This document shows positions 11,166-22,888 of a stretch of 64,000 bases of DNA, piece by piece; the stretch's first letter is position 1, and each line of letters starts with the position of its first letter. The notes below the pieces were generated by a model. The model had not been told where the DNA came from, did no database searches, and saw only the letters and a program-made list of their open reading frames with translations. The DNA is from Chrysogorgia sp. JL179-B06 (taxonomy: Eukaryota; Cnidaria; Anthozoa; Scleralcyonacea; Chrysogorgiidae): NCBI GenBank assembly GCA_035772405.1, contig JAYKKM010000040.1:768001-832000 (forward strand), given 5' to 3'. The position numbers were made by a program, and so were the translations under genes.

Positions 11166-14100
11166 CTCCTCGGTGTCATTAGATTTCATGGAAACGTTCT
11201 TAGCTACCAATCTCAGAAAATTGACGTATCTATTCCTGAAAATAATGAACAGAGCAATTCAATTTAATTATTTGTATGTTTGCATGGTGATAGTAATATC
11301 GTTATAATTTTATGGAAATACTACGTAAATTATTTCATAAATTGTCACAAAATATAAATTTACGAAATAATTATTTTATGAAATTAATTATGAATAATTT
11401 ATGAAAATTATTTATAATTTATTTCAAATTATTCATATATTTCATAAAATTTAATTATTTCGTTAATTATTGCATAAATTTTCATGTCAAAATATTATTT
11501 CGTAAATTATGCCATAAATTATTATTTCATAAAATTTAATTTTTTGTTAATTATTCATAAATTATTTCATAAAATATAATTACGCGTAAATTATTCATTG
11601 CTAAGCTTTCGACCTGTCGACTCAGACTTTTATCAAAGCATATGTTATCCACTAGCCTAGAGACCAAGTTGGGGTGACGTTTTACCCTATATGGACATAC
11701 ACTTTTTCTAATCGCTGGTTAGCCAATCAGAAAGCGTGATTTTCTAGTATACATACCAGGGGGTAATAAGATTTATCAGAGATAAATACTAAACTTTGGT
11801 TTATTTTATTGATATTAAATAAAATGAAAGAAAACTCACGTTATGAAAGACTCGAGTAGTTCAGGTCTCAAAGATACCAACTTTGTTTTGTATGGTACAG
11901 GATATGGAAATAATACAATATCGCTAGGCATGCTGGGAGAGGCTTTTCCAGAAATACCTGAAATATTGATGAATAATGAGATTCCCTTGTGCTCCATCGC
12001 TAAATGGAGCACGCGTGACAGCTGACCAGAAGCAGCGTTACTAACACCCCCCGTGAATCTTTCAAACCTCCAAACGTGCTCATCTAAGACGCAGGCAACC
12101 TCGTGCCCAGGTCTCCCCGTGCGGGAGAGGAGGAGATAGAAGACCCTGGGTACGAGGTTGAGACGTGGGTTACTGAACAAACTAACCTCCTGCAATATAC
12201 TACACCAGGGCATTGGACCATTATGACCCTGAACATGGAAAACGATTTGCCCAAAATGCAAATCAGTTCGCAGTCTAATTGGTATCCTACGATATAATAA
12301 CTCTTGAACAGGAACATTCTTAAAACTACTTAATTTTTACTTTAATTTCATTCATTCTGTGACCGCAATAATAGCGTAGGGCGTCTGGCTGCTATTACGC
12401 TCAAAATGCAGACAAACAAACCAAATTTGACTCACAAATGATTGCAAATGATATATTTTCTTTTGTTATGGCCGCAATAATTATGGGTAAATGCGGACAA
12501 ACATGGGTACTGGCGTCATCTCGACAAAGTGCTACCCTACCACTTTATTCTATACAGTTGGCAAAGCATAATAAATACATATAATAAAAGTACGTTCAAA
12601 TATTCTCACCTTCTAAAAAGTTGCTATCTGAAGGAAATGTTCGAAATAAATCCAAAATATAATGTCGACCATCGGCACCTAGTATACCCTGAGAAAGAAT
12701 GTCAGAAAGATTATCTTTATTTAAAACGATGTCGACATCAACGAGAGAGTTTACAGATATTGTGTAAAATTCACATGACACATACCTTGCATTCGACAGA
12801 CGATACCAGTTCAACTTCTTCGTCATTCTCATTCAAAACTCTGTCAAAAGTTTGTTTATCAAGTTAATATTGCCGAGGACGGTGTTTAGTTTTTTTTTAA
12901 ATTATATTTATCGTTCTTTTTAAGTGAACGGAATACCCCAACAGGCTAGAAGCCCAATTGATAGGGGTTCCAAGGGCCTAAGATTGGAGGTTGTCCGAGA
13001 AGACCATCTTACCATTTGCTGATATTATTGCAAAGACAGCACTTTCTCCTTAATTATCTTTAAGACCCGTGTCTCCCAACTCATATTGTTTCCCACTAGA
13101 CCATAAACCGGAGCATAGACCACAAACCTTAAACGTCACGCACGTGAACAACAGCCATATTTTTATCTTTCACTTACTTTTGTGATCTGAGTCTTAAGAT
13201 CTTCCCAGCTTTGCTTAACTATAACAAGAAACAACGAGCGAGAATGAGAGTGATTGTAACTTTAGGACTAAATAATTACAGAACATGTATCATCATGTTT
13301 AACCTACACTGCCAAAGCAACGGGAACATGTTGAGGCTAAACTGCCGAGATTTTAGAAACGAAATATTGACGTTTCGAGCGGAGCCCTTACGTTATTTCA
13401 TCACTAAAAATCATGGCAGTTCACCATCTTTTCACTTTGCTATATATCCAAACACTGTCTACGCAGCACTCTATACTTTTTGACTACTCTCGAAAAATGT
13501 TGATTCGAGCAAAATTTGAATTTGCACCTTGCATTAATTATTTTAATTAATTAATTTAATTGAATTAATTAATTTAATTAATTCGATTAATTTAATTACT
13601 TTATTAATTTAATTACTTTATTAATTTAATTACTTTATTAATTAATTAATTTTATTAATTTTATTTTTTAACTATAATTTTAATTACATGAAGTGTATTT
13701 TTTCTCCGTTGTTATTCGATTCCACATCTGTATACGAACTCACCAGCTCAACAAATTCTTGATTAGAAGCTACAGTTTTTCCAGCATCAATCGACCCATA
13801 GACTACAGAATTCTCTTGATCTCGTTGAAGAATGCCTAAAAATAACAGCATATTTCATGAAATCAGCAGGCCTGACAATCAGGTGACATTTAGATGAGCG
13901 ATCATTACTCGTGTCCAGTCTTTACTGGCAGCGAGGTGTTCTACTGTATCTGAAATAGCCTTCACAAAAGATGTGCCTTTACCTGGGATAATAGATTGCG
14001 CAATAACACGATAACCACGGTAATCCACTACCACTGTTCCCAACGTATACAGACCCTACAATACATAACAATTTAAGACATGTAACATGACAGGTTCATA

Positions 14101-15162
14101 CAGCTCTAGCAGTTATTATATTATATATCCACCTTGCAAAAAACATATGTAGCTGTGCCTTCATAGAGACTTATCTTTTTTCAAAAGTATTTCATCTAAC
14201 CTCGATATCTGATCTGTTATACGCTGTAACACCTTTCAAATCAGCTCCCTAAAAGTTCAAAATGCAATAAAGTAAATATCGGACACTCCTGTTTGGGGTC
14301 TTCCCTCATCGCAAGAGTATGATATAATTATTTCTCTTAGAGTCTTTACTTACAGCAGCAGTGTATGCAGCCTCATCACCTGCAAACAAAAGTAATCGCG
14401 TGAAAATCATCAAAGATTGAAACAACCTGAAAACTACTTGATGTTAAAGAATTGGTTTTCACGAGTGACGCAAGCACAAGAGTCCTTATTTCATAGTGAA
14501 AACAGGCTCGACACAAGCACTGACGCAAGCACAAGAGACCTTATTTCACAGTGAAAACAGGCTCGACGCAAACGCAAGCACTGACGCAAGCACAAACACT
14601 GACGCAAGCACAAGAGTCCTTATTTCACAATGAAAACAGGCTCGACGCAAGCGCTGACGCAAGCACAAACACTGACGCAAGCACAAGAGTCCTTATTTCA
14701 CAGTGAAAACAGGCTCGACGCAAACGCAAGCACTGACGCAAGCACAAACACTGACGCAAGCACAAGAGTCCTTATTTCACAATGAAAACAGGTTCGACGC
14801 AAGCGCAAGCACTGACGCAAGCACAAGCACTGACGCAAGCACAAGAGTCCTTATTTCACAATGAAAACAACAGGCTCGATGCAAGCGCAAGCTGCAAGCA
14901 CTGACGCAAGCACACGCACAAGGACGAAAAAGATTCCTTTTCCTTGTACTTGCGCTTATACTTGCGAGGAAGCCGCGTTGTGGAAGGTGAACGTGCGAGG
15001 TTGCTGACCTCCTATAGAGGTGTAACGTGTGTTCAAGTGAAGGCCTGTCATATTTAGTTAACACTTGCTTGTAACGCAATATTACCTCCTGTTTCCTTGA
15101 AATGATCTCTACTATCAAAGGCAAAGCTGAAGAAAATGTTATTCCAAATATACATCCGTGAT
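11166..15162 (-). CDS. CLUH: CLUH exons 15-24, CLU domain
   Basis: Ten exons: 15086-15162, 14354-14379, 14201-14248, 13983-14055, 13744-13835, 13178-13218, 12786-12840, 12610-12688, 11840-11957 and 11166-11235. The peptide contains [93 protein letters not shown] and [16 protein letters not shown], the hallmark blocks of the CLU domain. The exon at 14354-14379 is a 26-bp micro-exon; it is supported because it supplies exactly the missing residues and restores phase on both sides. The exon at 13178-13218 only keeps frame with the acceptor at 13219-13220. This is the best-conserved part of the protein and the domain associated with its mitochondrial-clustering function. No frame disruption was seen. 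Confidence 0.93.
12089..12163. repeat. AACCTCGTNCCCAGG hairpin, copy 1
   Basis: A short hairpin with arms CAACCTCGTGCCCAGGTCT and the complement CCTGGGTACGAGGTTG around a GC-rich loop. The same type occurs at 38474-38538. Such short hairpins are abundant in non-bilaterian animal genomes. Confidence 0.7.
12905..13105 (-). mobile_element. tRNA-derived SINE (family S3), copy 2
   Basis: Reverse-strand copy of the SINE at 5938-6180, sharing GGAATACCCCAACAGGCTAG, TTGATAGGGGTTCCAAGGGC and TTACCATTTGCTGAT. A third, shorter piece is at 10697-10755. Confidence 0.65.
13530..13690. repeat. TTAATTAA-rich low-complexity tract
   Basis: About 160 bases of nearly pure TTAATTAATT / ATTTAATTACTTTATT units in the intron left of CLUH exon 13744-13835. 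No coding content. Confidence 0.85.
14470..14930. repeat. Minisatellite of GACGCAAGCACAAGAGTCC units
   Basis: A nested tandem repeat. A 12-bp GACGCAAGCACA core recurs inside a longer unit of about 60-110 bases that also contains TTATTTCACAGTGAAAACAGG. At least five longer units are visible. It lies in the intron between CLUH exons 14354-14379 and 15086-15162. Confidence 0.85.
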
Positions 15163-15289
15163 CTACGAGAAAATATACAATAACCTCATGTTTACTATGC
15201 GCATTCTCATTGGTTGTTAGCCATGATCTATTAAAGGACAGACACACAGCTCATGTCAGATCACGTCAGATTACTGTTTTTGTCTTCAA

Positions 15290-15425
15290 AGTTTATCCCA
15301 CCTCTAAATGTTTACCCACCTCTCAATGTTTACCCGATCACCTCTCGATGTTTACCCGATCACCTCTCGATGTTCACCCCACCTCTCGATGTTCACCCCA
15401 CCTCTCAATGTTTACCCCACCTCCC
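15290..15425. repeat. CACCTCTCGATGTTYACCC minisatellite
   Basis: Seven or so head-to-tail copies of a 16-20-base unit (ACCTCTCAATGTTTACCC and variants) in a CLUH intron. Confidence 0.85.
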
Positions 15426-15450
15426 TAAACAATATACGAGTTCAGCTTAC

Positions 15451-18400
15451 TTTTCCTCGTCGCCGGGATTAATAGACAAAACATTACCATCGACGACAGA
15501 CATCGCTCCACGGGTAGTAGCCATGATAAAATCACTTGTAATCTAAATAATGACAATGGTAAATATAGTTTAAGAACTTGAGTAAAATTGAGAGAAATTC
15601 TGAGTAACCCATTACCCAGCTCCATCATCTCAGTCCACACCTATTCTCTACCTTATATTTTATTTATTGTATTATATATTATCTAACTACCTTAAATATA
15701 GCAAAGTGAAAAGGTGGTAAACTGCCAAGAATTTAGTGACGAGATACTGACGTTTCGAGCGGAGCCCTTCATCAGAGTAAGACGAGATGAAATGAAATAA
15801 ATAGGGCTTATGATCTAACGTTTCCCATCTCATTAATTATTAGTTTGTTTATCTCCCGTGCATTTGATTGGCTACTTTTTCTACTTGTGACACCCTTTTG
15901 GCATATATATATTCTCCCGTGCATTTGATTGGCTACTTTTTCTACTTGTGACACCCTTTTGGCATATATATATATATATAAGCCCTATTTATTTCATTTC
16001 ATCTCGTCTTACTCTGACGAAGGGCTCCGTTCGAAACGTCAGTATCTCGTCACTAAATTATTGGCAGTTTACCACCTTTTCACTTTGCTATATATTCAAA
16101 ACACTGTCTACGCAACACTCTACTTTTTTACTACCTTAAATATAGCTCTGTCTCTCAGAAGACGTTGTTGTAAAGTTACTCTCTGTAATTCTCTTGCTGA
16201 TTGAAGCTCCTCATTCCAATCTCGTAACTAATAACACAATAAAGAAAGAAAACCATGCGTTGGTGTTGATCTTAGGCGTGTCCATTGCCACCATCTTACA
16301 ATGTGTTCTCTTGATGATGTCACTTACCTGACCTGGCATGTGATCTTCATGACCTATTCTAACATATGAAGCTGAAAAATAATCAATATTGATGTGTTTG
16401 TAGTATATATACTGTATATATATTATATTTATTAATGGTCAAATATATATATGAAAAATATGATTGCCAAAACCGGGAATCGAACCGGGGTCTCCGAATC
16501 AACGCATCAGCGCTCTAACCACTGAGCTATTGAGACACAGTCAGAACAGTCAAACATCATATATACATATTTATACATCGCCACGACTCTCAAATCTCTA
16601 CAGGAAGACATCCATCTTCGACGAAGCCTAGAGCGAAGCCTCTCACAGGACTTCCTCAAGTCGCGAGCTTATCACCAACTCTTGTATGCAGGAGGCTTTA
16701 GAAATGTATAAATATATGATGCTTGACTGTTCTGACCGTGTCTCAATGGCTCAGTGGTTAGAGGGCAGATGCGTTGATTCGGAGACCTCGGGTTCGATTC
16801 CCGGTTGGGGCAGTCAAATTTTCATATACATATATTTGACCATATATATATATATATCTGAAAAATCTGACTGCTCCAACCGGGAATCAAACCCGAGGTC
16901 TCCGAATCAACACATTGGCGCTCTAACCACTGCATAAAAATACAATGGTTGCAGAACTAACTTACAATCATCAGCTCTCATTCTGTCTTCAATATGATCA
17001 AGTTTAGGAACTGCCCAAGGAAACACTAAGAAAAATAAAACAACATAGAACCTGGTTGTTATTAAAAGCAATGCATAATGTAGAACAAGAAAATCTCAAG
17101 TTTCAGAATATATAAATAGACCCAACCAGGACCAGTTACGAAAATGCAACAAGGCCTTCTAGATCAAAACCCAACCCATGACCCTATAGAACTTTAGACC
17201 AGCACTGGTATTACCAGTTTATTTTCTATATCCCCTCTCCTTAATTTTGAGCCCCTCTCCCCCTCCTCCTGGTCGTAAGACAATTTCCAGTTCGCACTAC
17301 AGATTACTTCTTTCTAATGGTCCTCAAATTTCAGTTTAGTAGCCCCAGGTAACCTACATGTCCCAGTGATCATAGTAGTTAGGTAAAATGCATATTAATC
17401 AAATATCTAGAAAGGTTGGTGTACTGCCGAGATAGCGTGTAAGTAGTCTAACGTTTCGAGCGAAGGCCCTAATGGTTTCACTCTCTGACGAAGGGCTCAA
17501 AACGTTAGACAACTTTTTTCAACTATTTCGGCAGTACATCAACCTTTTTAGATATTTGATTTGTATTTCTACACTACCTACACAGCACAACACTTTGATC
17601 TCCCACACACACGCTATTTTGGTAGTACACCAACCTTTTATTGTATTTGATTTGTATTTCTACACTATACCTACGCAGCACAACACTTATTTCTCCTACA
17701 CGCTATTTCGGCAGTACACCAACCTCTTTAGATATTTGATTTGTATTTCTACACTGCCTACGCAGCACAACAAGTTTTATGAAATGTATATTACCTTGAT
17801 AAGGTGTTGGTATGGCTTCTAATGGATGACGTTTTATGCTACAAGTAGAATTTGAATTGTTGTTAGTAGATCGCCCATTACATGTATCAACACACCTGCA
17901 AAGTTGTGTAGCAATATTACAGGAAATAAGGTAAAAATATGTACAATTAACTACGAGTAACCACTCGTTACTCAAGTTTCACGCTCAAAGCGATCATCAG
18001 ACTGAAGATTAGAGATATAGGTGGAGTTTAAGTAGTTAAGATCTACGGTTATTTACATAAAAACTAAGGTTGAATGCATGCATAAAAGCTAGCTTATTGT
18101 CACGTCTGCATTTCGATACAATAAGCCAGTTTGTAATGTCGACTGCGCATCAAAATGACGTGTTCTGCGTCGGGATAAAACTTATTTCAATTCATAACAT
18201 CAGGCTAAAACCACAATAGACATTTGCATTTCTATTTACACTTGCAAATTCCTTTTACTGAATTCCCCAGCCTGATGTTATGAATTGAAATAAGTTTTAT
18301 CCCGACGCAGAACACGTCATTTTGATGCGCAGTCGACATTACGAACTCGCTTATTCCTTGAATAACACAATATATGAAGGGACAATTTACCTGGTCTTCT

Positions 18401-19550
18401 GAAGTAATGCAAAGTTCTTTTTGAAAAGGGGGCTGAGCTGAAAAATTATTTGGAATGATTCAAACAAACAGCAGAGTGCAAACAGTGTTTATGTTTTACA
18501 GTTTCTGAAATCACTAATTACCTGAGAGAGAAGGCCAACCAAACTATGAGATCTACAGCTTTCTGTTCTAGGGTGAGGGTTAAATATACCATTTTCACTC
18601 CTACATGACATGACATAAAAAGCAGTATAAAATTAATATTAATTCCCAATCATCCTTCACAAATGCAAACAATGATGTAGCTAGAAATTCTAGCAGAAAT
18701 CAAACATTCTAAAAGTGTGCATGTGCAAAACGTGGGTGTCTAAAGGGTGGGTGTGTTTAAAAATTTGATGTTTAAAAAGTTGATTTGTCCAGAAAAGTGG
18801 GTGTGTCCAGAAACGTAGGCGTGTCCAGAAAAGTGGGTGTCTAAAAAGTGGGTGTGTCAAAAAGTGGGTGTGTCAAAAGGTGGGCGTGTCAAAAATGTGG
18901 GTACGACCAGAAAAGTGTGCATGTCCAAAAAATGGGTATGTTTAGTGTGTCCAAAGGGTGGGTATGTTTAAAAAGTAGGTGTTTCCAAAAGTAGGTGTGT
19001 TTAAAAAGTTGGTGTGTACAGTGGGCGTGTTCAGAAAAGTGGGTGTAACCAGAAAAGTGGGTGTGTAAAAAAGTGGGTGTGTCAAAAGTGATGGTGTCTA
19101 GAAAAGTAGGTGTGTTAATATGGGGTGCCATAATTAAGTGCCATTATAGTCTTCCTTATTTTGTATTTCCTAAGCTCCACAACTACCTGTTTACGTAAAA
19201 ATAGGTACGCTAGTGCGTACACGTATCTACTGCATATGTCAATAGCTTGATTACCTGTTTATGTAAAAACCAGAAGGACATGAAGTCACATTCACGTGAT
19301 CATCTTCCAATGTTACAAAATCAATATAAAGTAAGTCCCCTAATAGAATACAAATAATGGTGTCAGTCAAAGATGCTCCACCATGTAGTACATTGTGCTT
19401 ACATAATGTGCTTTAAACATGATAGTTATGTTAGGCAATGTGAGGCTGTGAGCAAAATGACTATGAAATTATACCATTACCTGCCAACCTGCGATAACCG
19501 GGTGGAGGATTCCAGCTGCTTAATGACAACTCTTTAATACATAAAGGAAC
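15451..19550 (-). CDS. CLUH: CLUH exons 6-14
   Basis: Nine exons: 19481-19550, 19255-19339, 18522-18600, 18391-18437, 17795-17895, 16965-17025, 16328-16371, 16135-16227 and 15451-15542. Decoded blocks include [93 protein letters not shown] and [17 protein letters not shown], in the same order as in CLUH. The [15 protein letters not shown] region leads into the CLU domain. Phases agree across all junctions I tested; for example the exon at 16965 must use the inner GTAAG donor. The exon at 16135-16227 ends within a 15-bp direct repeat that flanks a fold-back element, so its splice donor exists twice. Introns hold tRNA-derived SINE copies, a MITE-A copy and a degenerate GTGGGTGTGT minisatellite. 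Confidence 0.93.
15702..16130. mobile_element. ACGTTTCGAGCGGAGCCC fold-back element at an exon boundary
   Basis: About 430 bp. The left arm CAAAGTGAAAAGGTGGTAAA with ACGTTTCGAGCGGAGCCC is mirrored on the right (TTTACCACCTTTTCACTTTG). It is flanked by a perfect 15-bp direct repeat, CTACCTTAAATATAG, at 15687-15701 and 16131-16145. The right copy spans the 3' end of CLUH exon 16135-16227 and its splice donor. Related sequence is at 9770-9830, 13355-13490 and 17415-17780. Confidence 0.8.
16467..16543 (-). mobile_element. tRNA-derived SINE/pseudo-tRNA (family S1), copy 1
   Basis: On the minus strand it has an A box (TAGCTCAGTGGTTAGAGC), a B box (GGTTCGATTCC) and a cloverleaf-like order. The acceptor stem is mismatched (GTCTCAA against TTTTGGC) and the base before the putative anticodon is C, not T. 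It is a tRNA-derived repeat rather than a working tRNA gene. Confidence 0.65.
16741..16935. mobile_element. tRNA-derived SINE/pseudo-tRNA (family S1), inverted pair
   Basis: A plus-strand copy at about 16741-16815 (TGGCTCAGTGGTTAGAGG, GGTTCGATTCCCGGTTGGGG) is followed by a minus-strand copy at about 16864-16935. In the first, GTCTCAA can pair with TTGGGGC, but the D stem is broken. A deleted copy lies at 25433-25487. Confidence 0.65.
17415..17780. repeat. Fold-back plus tandem repeat (GGCAGTACACCAACC)
   Basis: An inverted pair of ACGTTTCGAGCGAAGG / CGAAGGGCTCAAAACGTTAG lies next to three or four tandem copies of a 70-90-base unit containing GCTATTTCGGCAGTACACCA and TTTGATTTGTATTTCTACAC. Non-coding, left of CLUH exon 17795-17895. 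Confidence 0.75.
18120..18355. mobile_element. MITE family A, copy 2
   Basis: Second copy of the 235-bp element at 6667-6901, with the same AATAAGCCAG-type ends and about 90-bp inverted arms. It differs at scattered bases only, so the family moved fairly recently. Confidence 0.92.
18700..19115. repeat. GTGGGTGTGTCNAAAAA minisatellite
   Basis: About 25 degenerate copies of a 16-20-base unit (AAAAGTGGGTGTGTCCAG and variants). The minus-strand ORF through it is a translated repeat. Confidence 0.85.
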
Positions 19551-19689
19551 CTTGAAATATACAAAAGAGAAACAACGGAAATAAAGGAGAAAAGTGGGAA
19601 AACAAAGCAAAATTAGTCACAGAGAGAGACTGCCATAAGAGCATGGAATACATTTTTCTTAAATACTTAAAGATGGATATATACAGTTA

Positions 19690-20120
19690 TATATGTACAA
19701 TTATACAATAACCTGTTTACTATGCATATTTTCATTGGTTGTTAACCATGGTTTATTAAAGGACAGATGCATAGCTCACATCAGCTCACACCAGATCACG
19801 TCAGCTCACACCATGTCACGTCAGCTCACGTCAGTCGACTGCTTTTGTCTTTTTGCAATGCCCCAGAAATCCCAAAGAGCTTCAATAAACATTTTGAACG
19901 GTTTGTCTTCAATTTGTATTGTATAAAACAAATAGATTCCATTTTTCGATATGTCTGTTCAGTTATAGATGCACAGAAGACAGAACGGGTAAGAACATCA
20001 GTGACCCACTCGACTATCGTCTCGTACCCCACTTTTTTTGTTCTTACCACAATCTGACGTCAGCTGTGCATCTATAACTGAACAGACAATGGCAAAATGG
20101 AATCTATTTGTTAAATATAT
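19690..20120. repeat. Composite repeat with CACGTCAGCTCA tandem core and hairpin
   Basis: The left part (ATTGGTTGTTAACCATGGTT, AAAGGACAGATGCATAGCTC, then several CACGTCAGCTCACACCA units) resembles 15200-15290. The right part (19924-20117) is a hairpin with arms AAATAGATTCCATTTT and TGTTCAGTTATAGATGCACA and their complements. Small ORFs here are not supported as genes. Confidence 0.65.
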
Positions 20121-20191
20121 AGCTGTGGATATATATGAGAAACAATATAGCCATTTAACCAGCTAAAAATATAAATATATACTTGATATAC

Positions 20192-22888
20192 CTTTGGGGT
20201 AAAGTCTTTAGGAAACAAAGGCTCAAGAATTAAAGATTGTTCTTCACTTGGAAATATATAAGATGGTGGTGTACATTCTTCAGTAGGAATGGTAGCTGTG
20301 TTATCTCGTTTAGGTTTAATAACTTCATCTGGAAAACCAATAAAAAGATAATATTTTCACAACATTTTCAATGAAAATATTTCAAAGTTTATCCTATGGT
20401 ATACCTTCAATACCAACGCCAGAGACGGCAACGGAGAAAGATAATGAAAGATTATCAATAGCACTATAAGCATTGATTTCAAATGATGTGCTGAGTAAAT
20501 CTCGCAATCTTCTCATGTGAACACGAGCCTCTCGCACTGAATAAGATTCTAAAAAGATAAGAAAAAGTACGACTTAAATATACTATGTTATCTTCACTGG
20601 ATAATGTTATCCATACCAAGCTTAATTAAGACTGTCTACATCACTGCATAAGTTATCTGGGCTTCCTCTACATAGACCTGCAAACCAACCCAGCCTACTA
20701 CTACAGATAATATATCACTGATGTTAACCAGTTCCAAATGATCTCTTAGGTCTTCTGATGTCTTCCTACCTATAATCATCATCAAATCATAGTAAGCTGA
20801 CATCATCTTCTTTGACTGGCTGTGTTTCACTACTATATATGTCATTCATGTATTTCTAACACAACATACAGCAATCAACTAAATAATCATAGTATATTAT
20901 AAATACCTTCTACAATTTTAATAACAGAGTCTTCTTTTAGACCCTCGACTGAATGTAGTTCTGCAAAGTCATCTAGCCGTTTTCCATCCAAATAAAGAGA
21001 GACACATGTCCTAAAGCAGCTTTCCTGTCTGTCTAACACAACTTGACGGATATCCTGAACAGTCTCATGAGATGAAATCTGAAAGCAAGATTAAGAAAAG
21101 TTAAAACTACTTATTTAGTGTATATAGACCAAGTTATAAGATGATAGTACAACACCAGATGCTTACTTGAACTGGAACAGGTTCATTGCAGCCAGGAATA
21201 ACAAGTTTTAAGTTCATAAAATACAGAGGTGGCAATTCAGGATCAACTTTCTTTTCTTTCTCTTTCTCAACAACTGCATCTTCACCTGTAACTAATATTC
21301 CTCCACATTAATATAACAATATGAGCTACATTTAACAATAATTCATAACACTTGGTACATATATTAAATGTAACATGCAGTTTGGTTGTTTAATAGTGAA
21401 TTCTTTGCTACTCAAGCTTTAAACACAAACTCAGAAAAATGTTCCTGAGCCCCAAACGGGAATCGAACCCGCAACTTTCTGATCTCCGGTTAGACACTCT
21501 AACCATTGAGCTACCAGAACTCAGATGGCAGAGCAAAGGGTACATTGTTGCACGTACCAACTAGTACACAACATAGCCTTCACTCTGCCATCTGAGTTCT
21601 GGTAGCTTAATGGTTAGAGCATCTGACAGCCCTACATGCCCTCTGACAGCCCACATACCCTCTGACAGCCCACATACCCTCTGACAGCCCTACATGCCCT
21701 CTGACAGCCCTACATGCCCTCTGACAGCCCACATGCCCTCTGACAGCCCTACACGCCCTCTGACAGCCCCACATGTCCTCTGGCTGACCCACATGCCCTC
21801 TGGCTACCCTACATGTCCTCTGACAGCCCCACGTGCCCTCTGACAGCCCCAGATGCCCTCTGGCCAGTGGCGTGGTGGCTCGAATATTTCAAGGGGGGCC
21901 ACTGGCCAGTGCTAAATTGGCGCCCCCAGAGATGCCAAATCCAGTTGCAAATCTGACATAAGCGAGCGCCGAAGGCGCGAGAAGCGAGCGCCGAAGGCGT
22001 GAGTTGTCCGCTTTCTAGGGGTGTTAGGGGGCATGCTCCCCCGAAATTTTTGAAATCTAGTCTCTGAAATGCCATTTCCTGCGTTCTGGGGAAAGATTTT
22101 ACAGAATTCCCATGGTTAGAAAACAACATTTTTTGTATCAAGATTTACAATTTGTTTAGAAATTTATAGGGTTTTACAAGAACGAAGAGACTGAAGAGAG
22201 ACTGTTAGAAAATAATTTTGTTCCTGGTCAAATGTCAATAACGTATAGTCAGAATATACTATAGCCTATAGGCTAAAGTTTATGCACGTTGAGCATAATA
22301 TAACACTAACTTAACAGTTTTAAAAGACAACCGATTAACCGAATGCAAGTCAATTAGTCAAAGTAGAGCATTTGACAGTTCGGGAGAAAGCTTTGCGTAC
22401 AAGTTGATGAGACGGTCTTTATCGCATTTGAGCAAAATTTTACGCTCGATTGTCATTGAAAGCAACGATTCAAGTCTCTCCTGAACCATGGACGAACGAA
22501 TTCGAGTCTTCACCCTCTTGAGTGCAGAAAATGAACGCTTTAATTTAAATTTTACACACTAATCCAGGCCCTTCTTGGTAATTTTGGCGCCCACCGTCCG
22601 TGTCGGCGCCCCTCTTGAAACCATCGCTGGGGGGGCCATGGCCCCCCGGCCCCCCCGGCCACCACGCCACTGCCTCTGGCTGCCCACATAATTACACTAA
22701 CCTGAAAGTCCATTCTCTTCACCATTTCTATGTAAATGTACATCATCTTTAGGTACACTATCAGTATAATTTCCATGGACAAAAGGACACTTGGCTACTA
22801 ATCCATCATTCTCGACATTCTCAACATCTTGTTTAACAGATACTGTATCCAAGTTGGAGACAACTGCCGGCATACTACCTCAATTCAC
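20192..22888 (-). CDS. CLUH: CLUH (clustered mitochondria protein) exons 1-5, N-terminus
   Basis: Five exons read on the minus strand: 22702-22888 (ATG at 22873), 21167-21285, 20907-21078, 20405-20548 and 20192-20328. All have GT donors and AG acceptors, and the phases join. The product starts MPAVVSNLD, then carries the ubiquitin-like CLU-N region with blocks such as LYFMNLKLVIPG, VLDRQESCFRTCVSLYLDG and SVEGLKEDSV, followed by YSVREARVHMRRLRDLL. These match the CLUH/clueless family closely. CLUH is a cytosolic protein that binds mRNAs of nuclear-encoded mitochondrial proteins and is needed for normal mitochondrial distribution and metabolism. The acceptor just before the ATG exon (22889-22890) implies a non-coding 5' exon further right; a possible donor lies at about 24548. 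The first intron contains a hAT remnant and a 20-bp minisatellite. Family assignment is firm; the exact acceptor of exon 2 (21285 or 21291) is open. Confidence 0.93.
21445..21630. mobile_element. tRNA-like repeat (family S2), inverted pair
   Basis: The minus-strand copy has A box TAGCTCAATGGTTAGAGTG and B box GGTTCGATTCC. A plus-strand start of the same repeat (TTCTGGTAGCTTAATGG) follows at 21597, then runs into the CTCTGACAGCCC minisatellite. The acceptor stem is mispaired, so it is a pseudo-tRNA. Confidence 0.6.
21625..21856. repeat. CTCTGACAGCCCTACATGCC minisatellite
   Basis: About twelve tandem copies of a 19-20-base unit. A hAT element has inserted in its right part; two more half-units reappear at 22673-22690 beyond that element. 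Confidence 0.9.
21865..22672 (-). mobile_element. hAT-superfamily transposon remnant with 8-bp TSD
   Basis: It begins CAGTGGCGTGGTGG and ends with the complement CCACCACGCCACTG. It is flanked by a perfect 8-bp duplication CCTCTGGC at 21857-21864 and 22673-22680, the target-site length of hAT transposons. On the minus strand, about 22350-22545 translates to a hAT C-terminal dimerisation-like stretch (KRSFSALKRVKTRIRSS, QERLESLLSMTIERKIL). Most of the transposase is deleted, so it is non-autonomous. It lies in CLUH intron 1. Confidence 0.9.

Noticed and set aside
16741..16815. Functional tRNA gene
   Set aside because: The D stem is broken and the base 5' of the putative anticodon is not T; several degraded copies nearby show a tRNA-derived repeat.
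18889..19131. Minus-strand ORF rich in [10 protein letters not shown]
   Set aside because: Translation of the GTGGGTGTGTC minisatellite.
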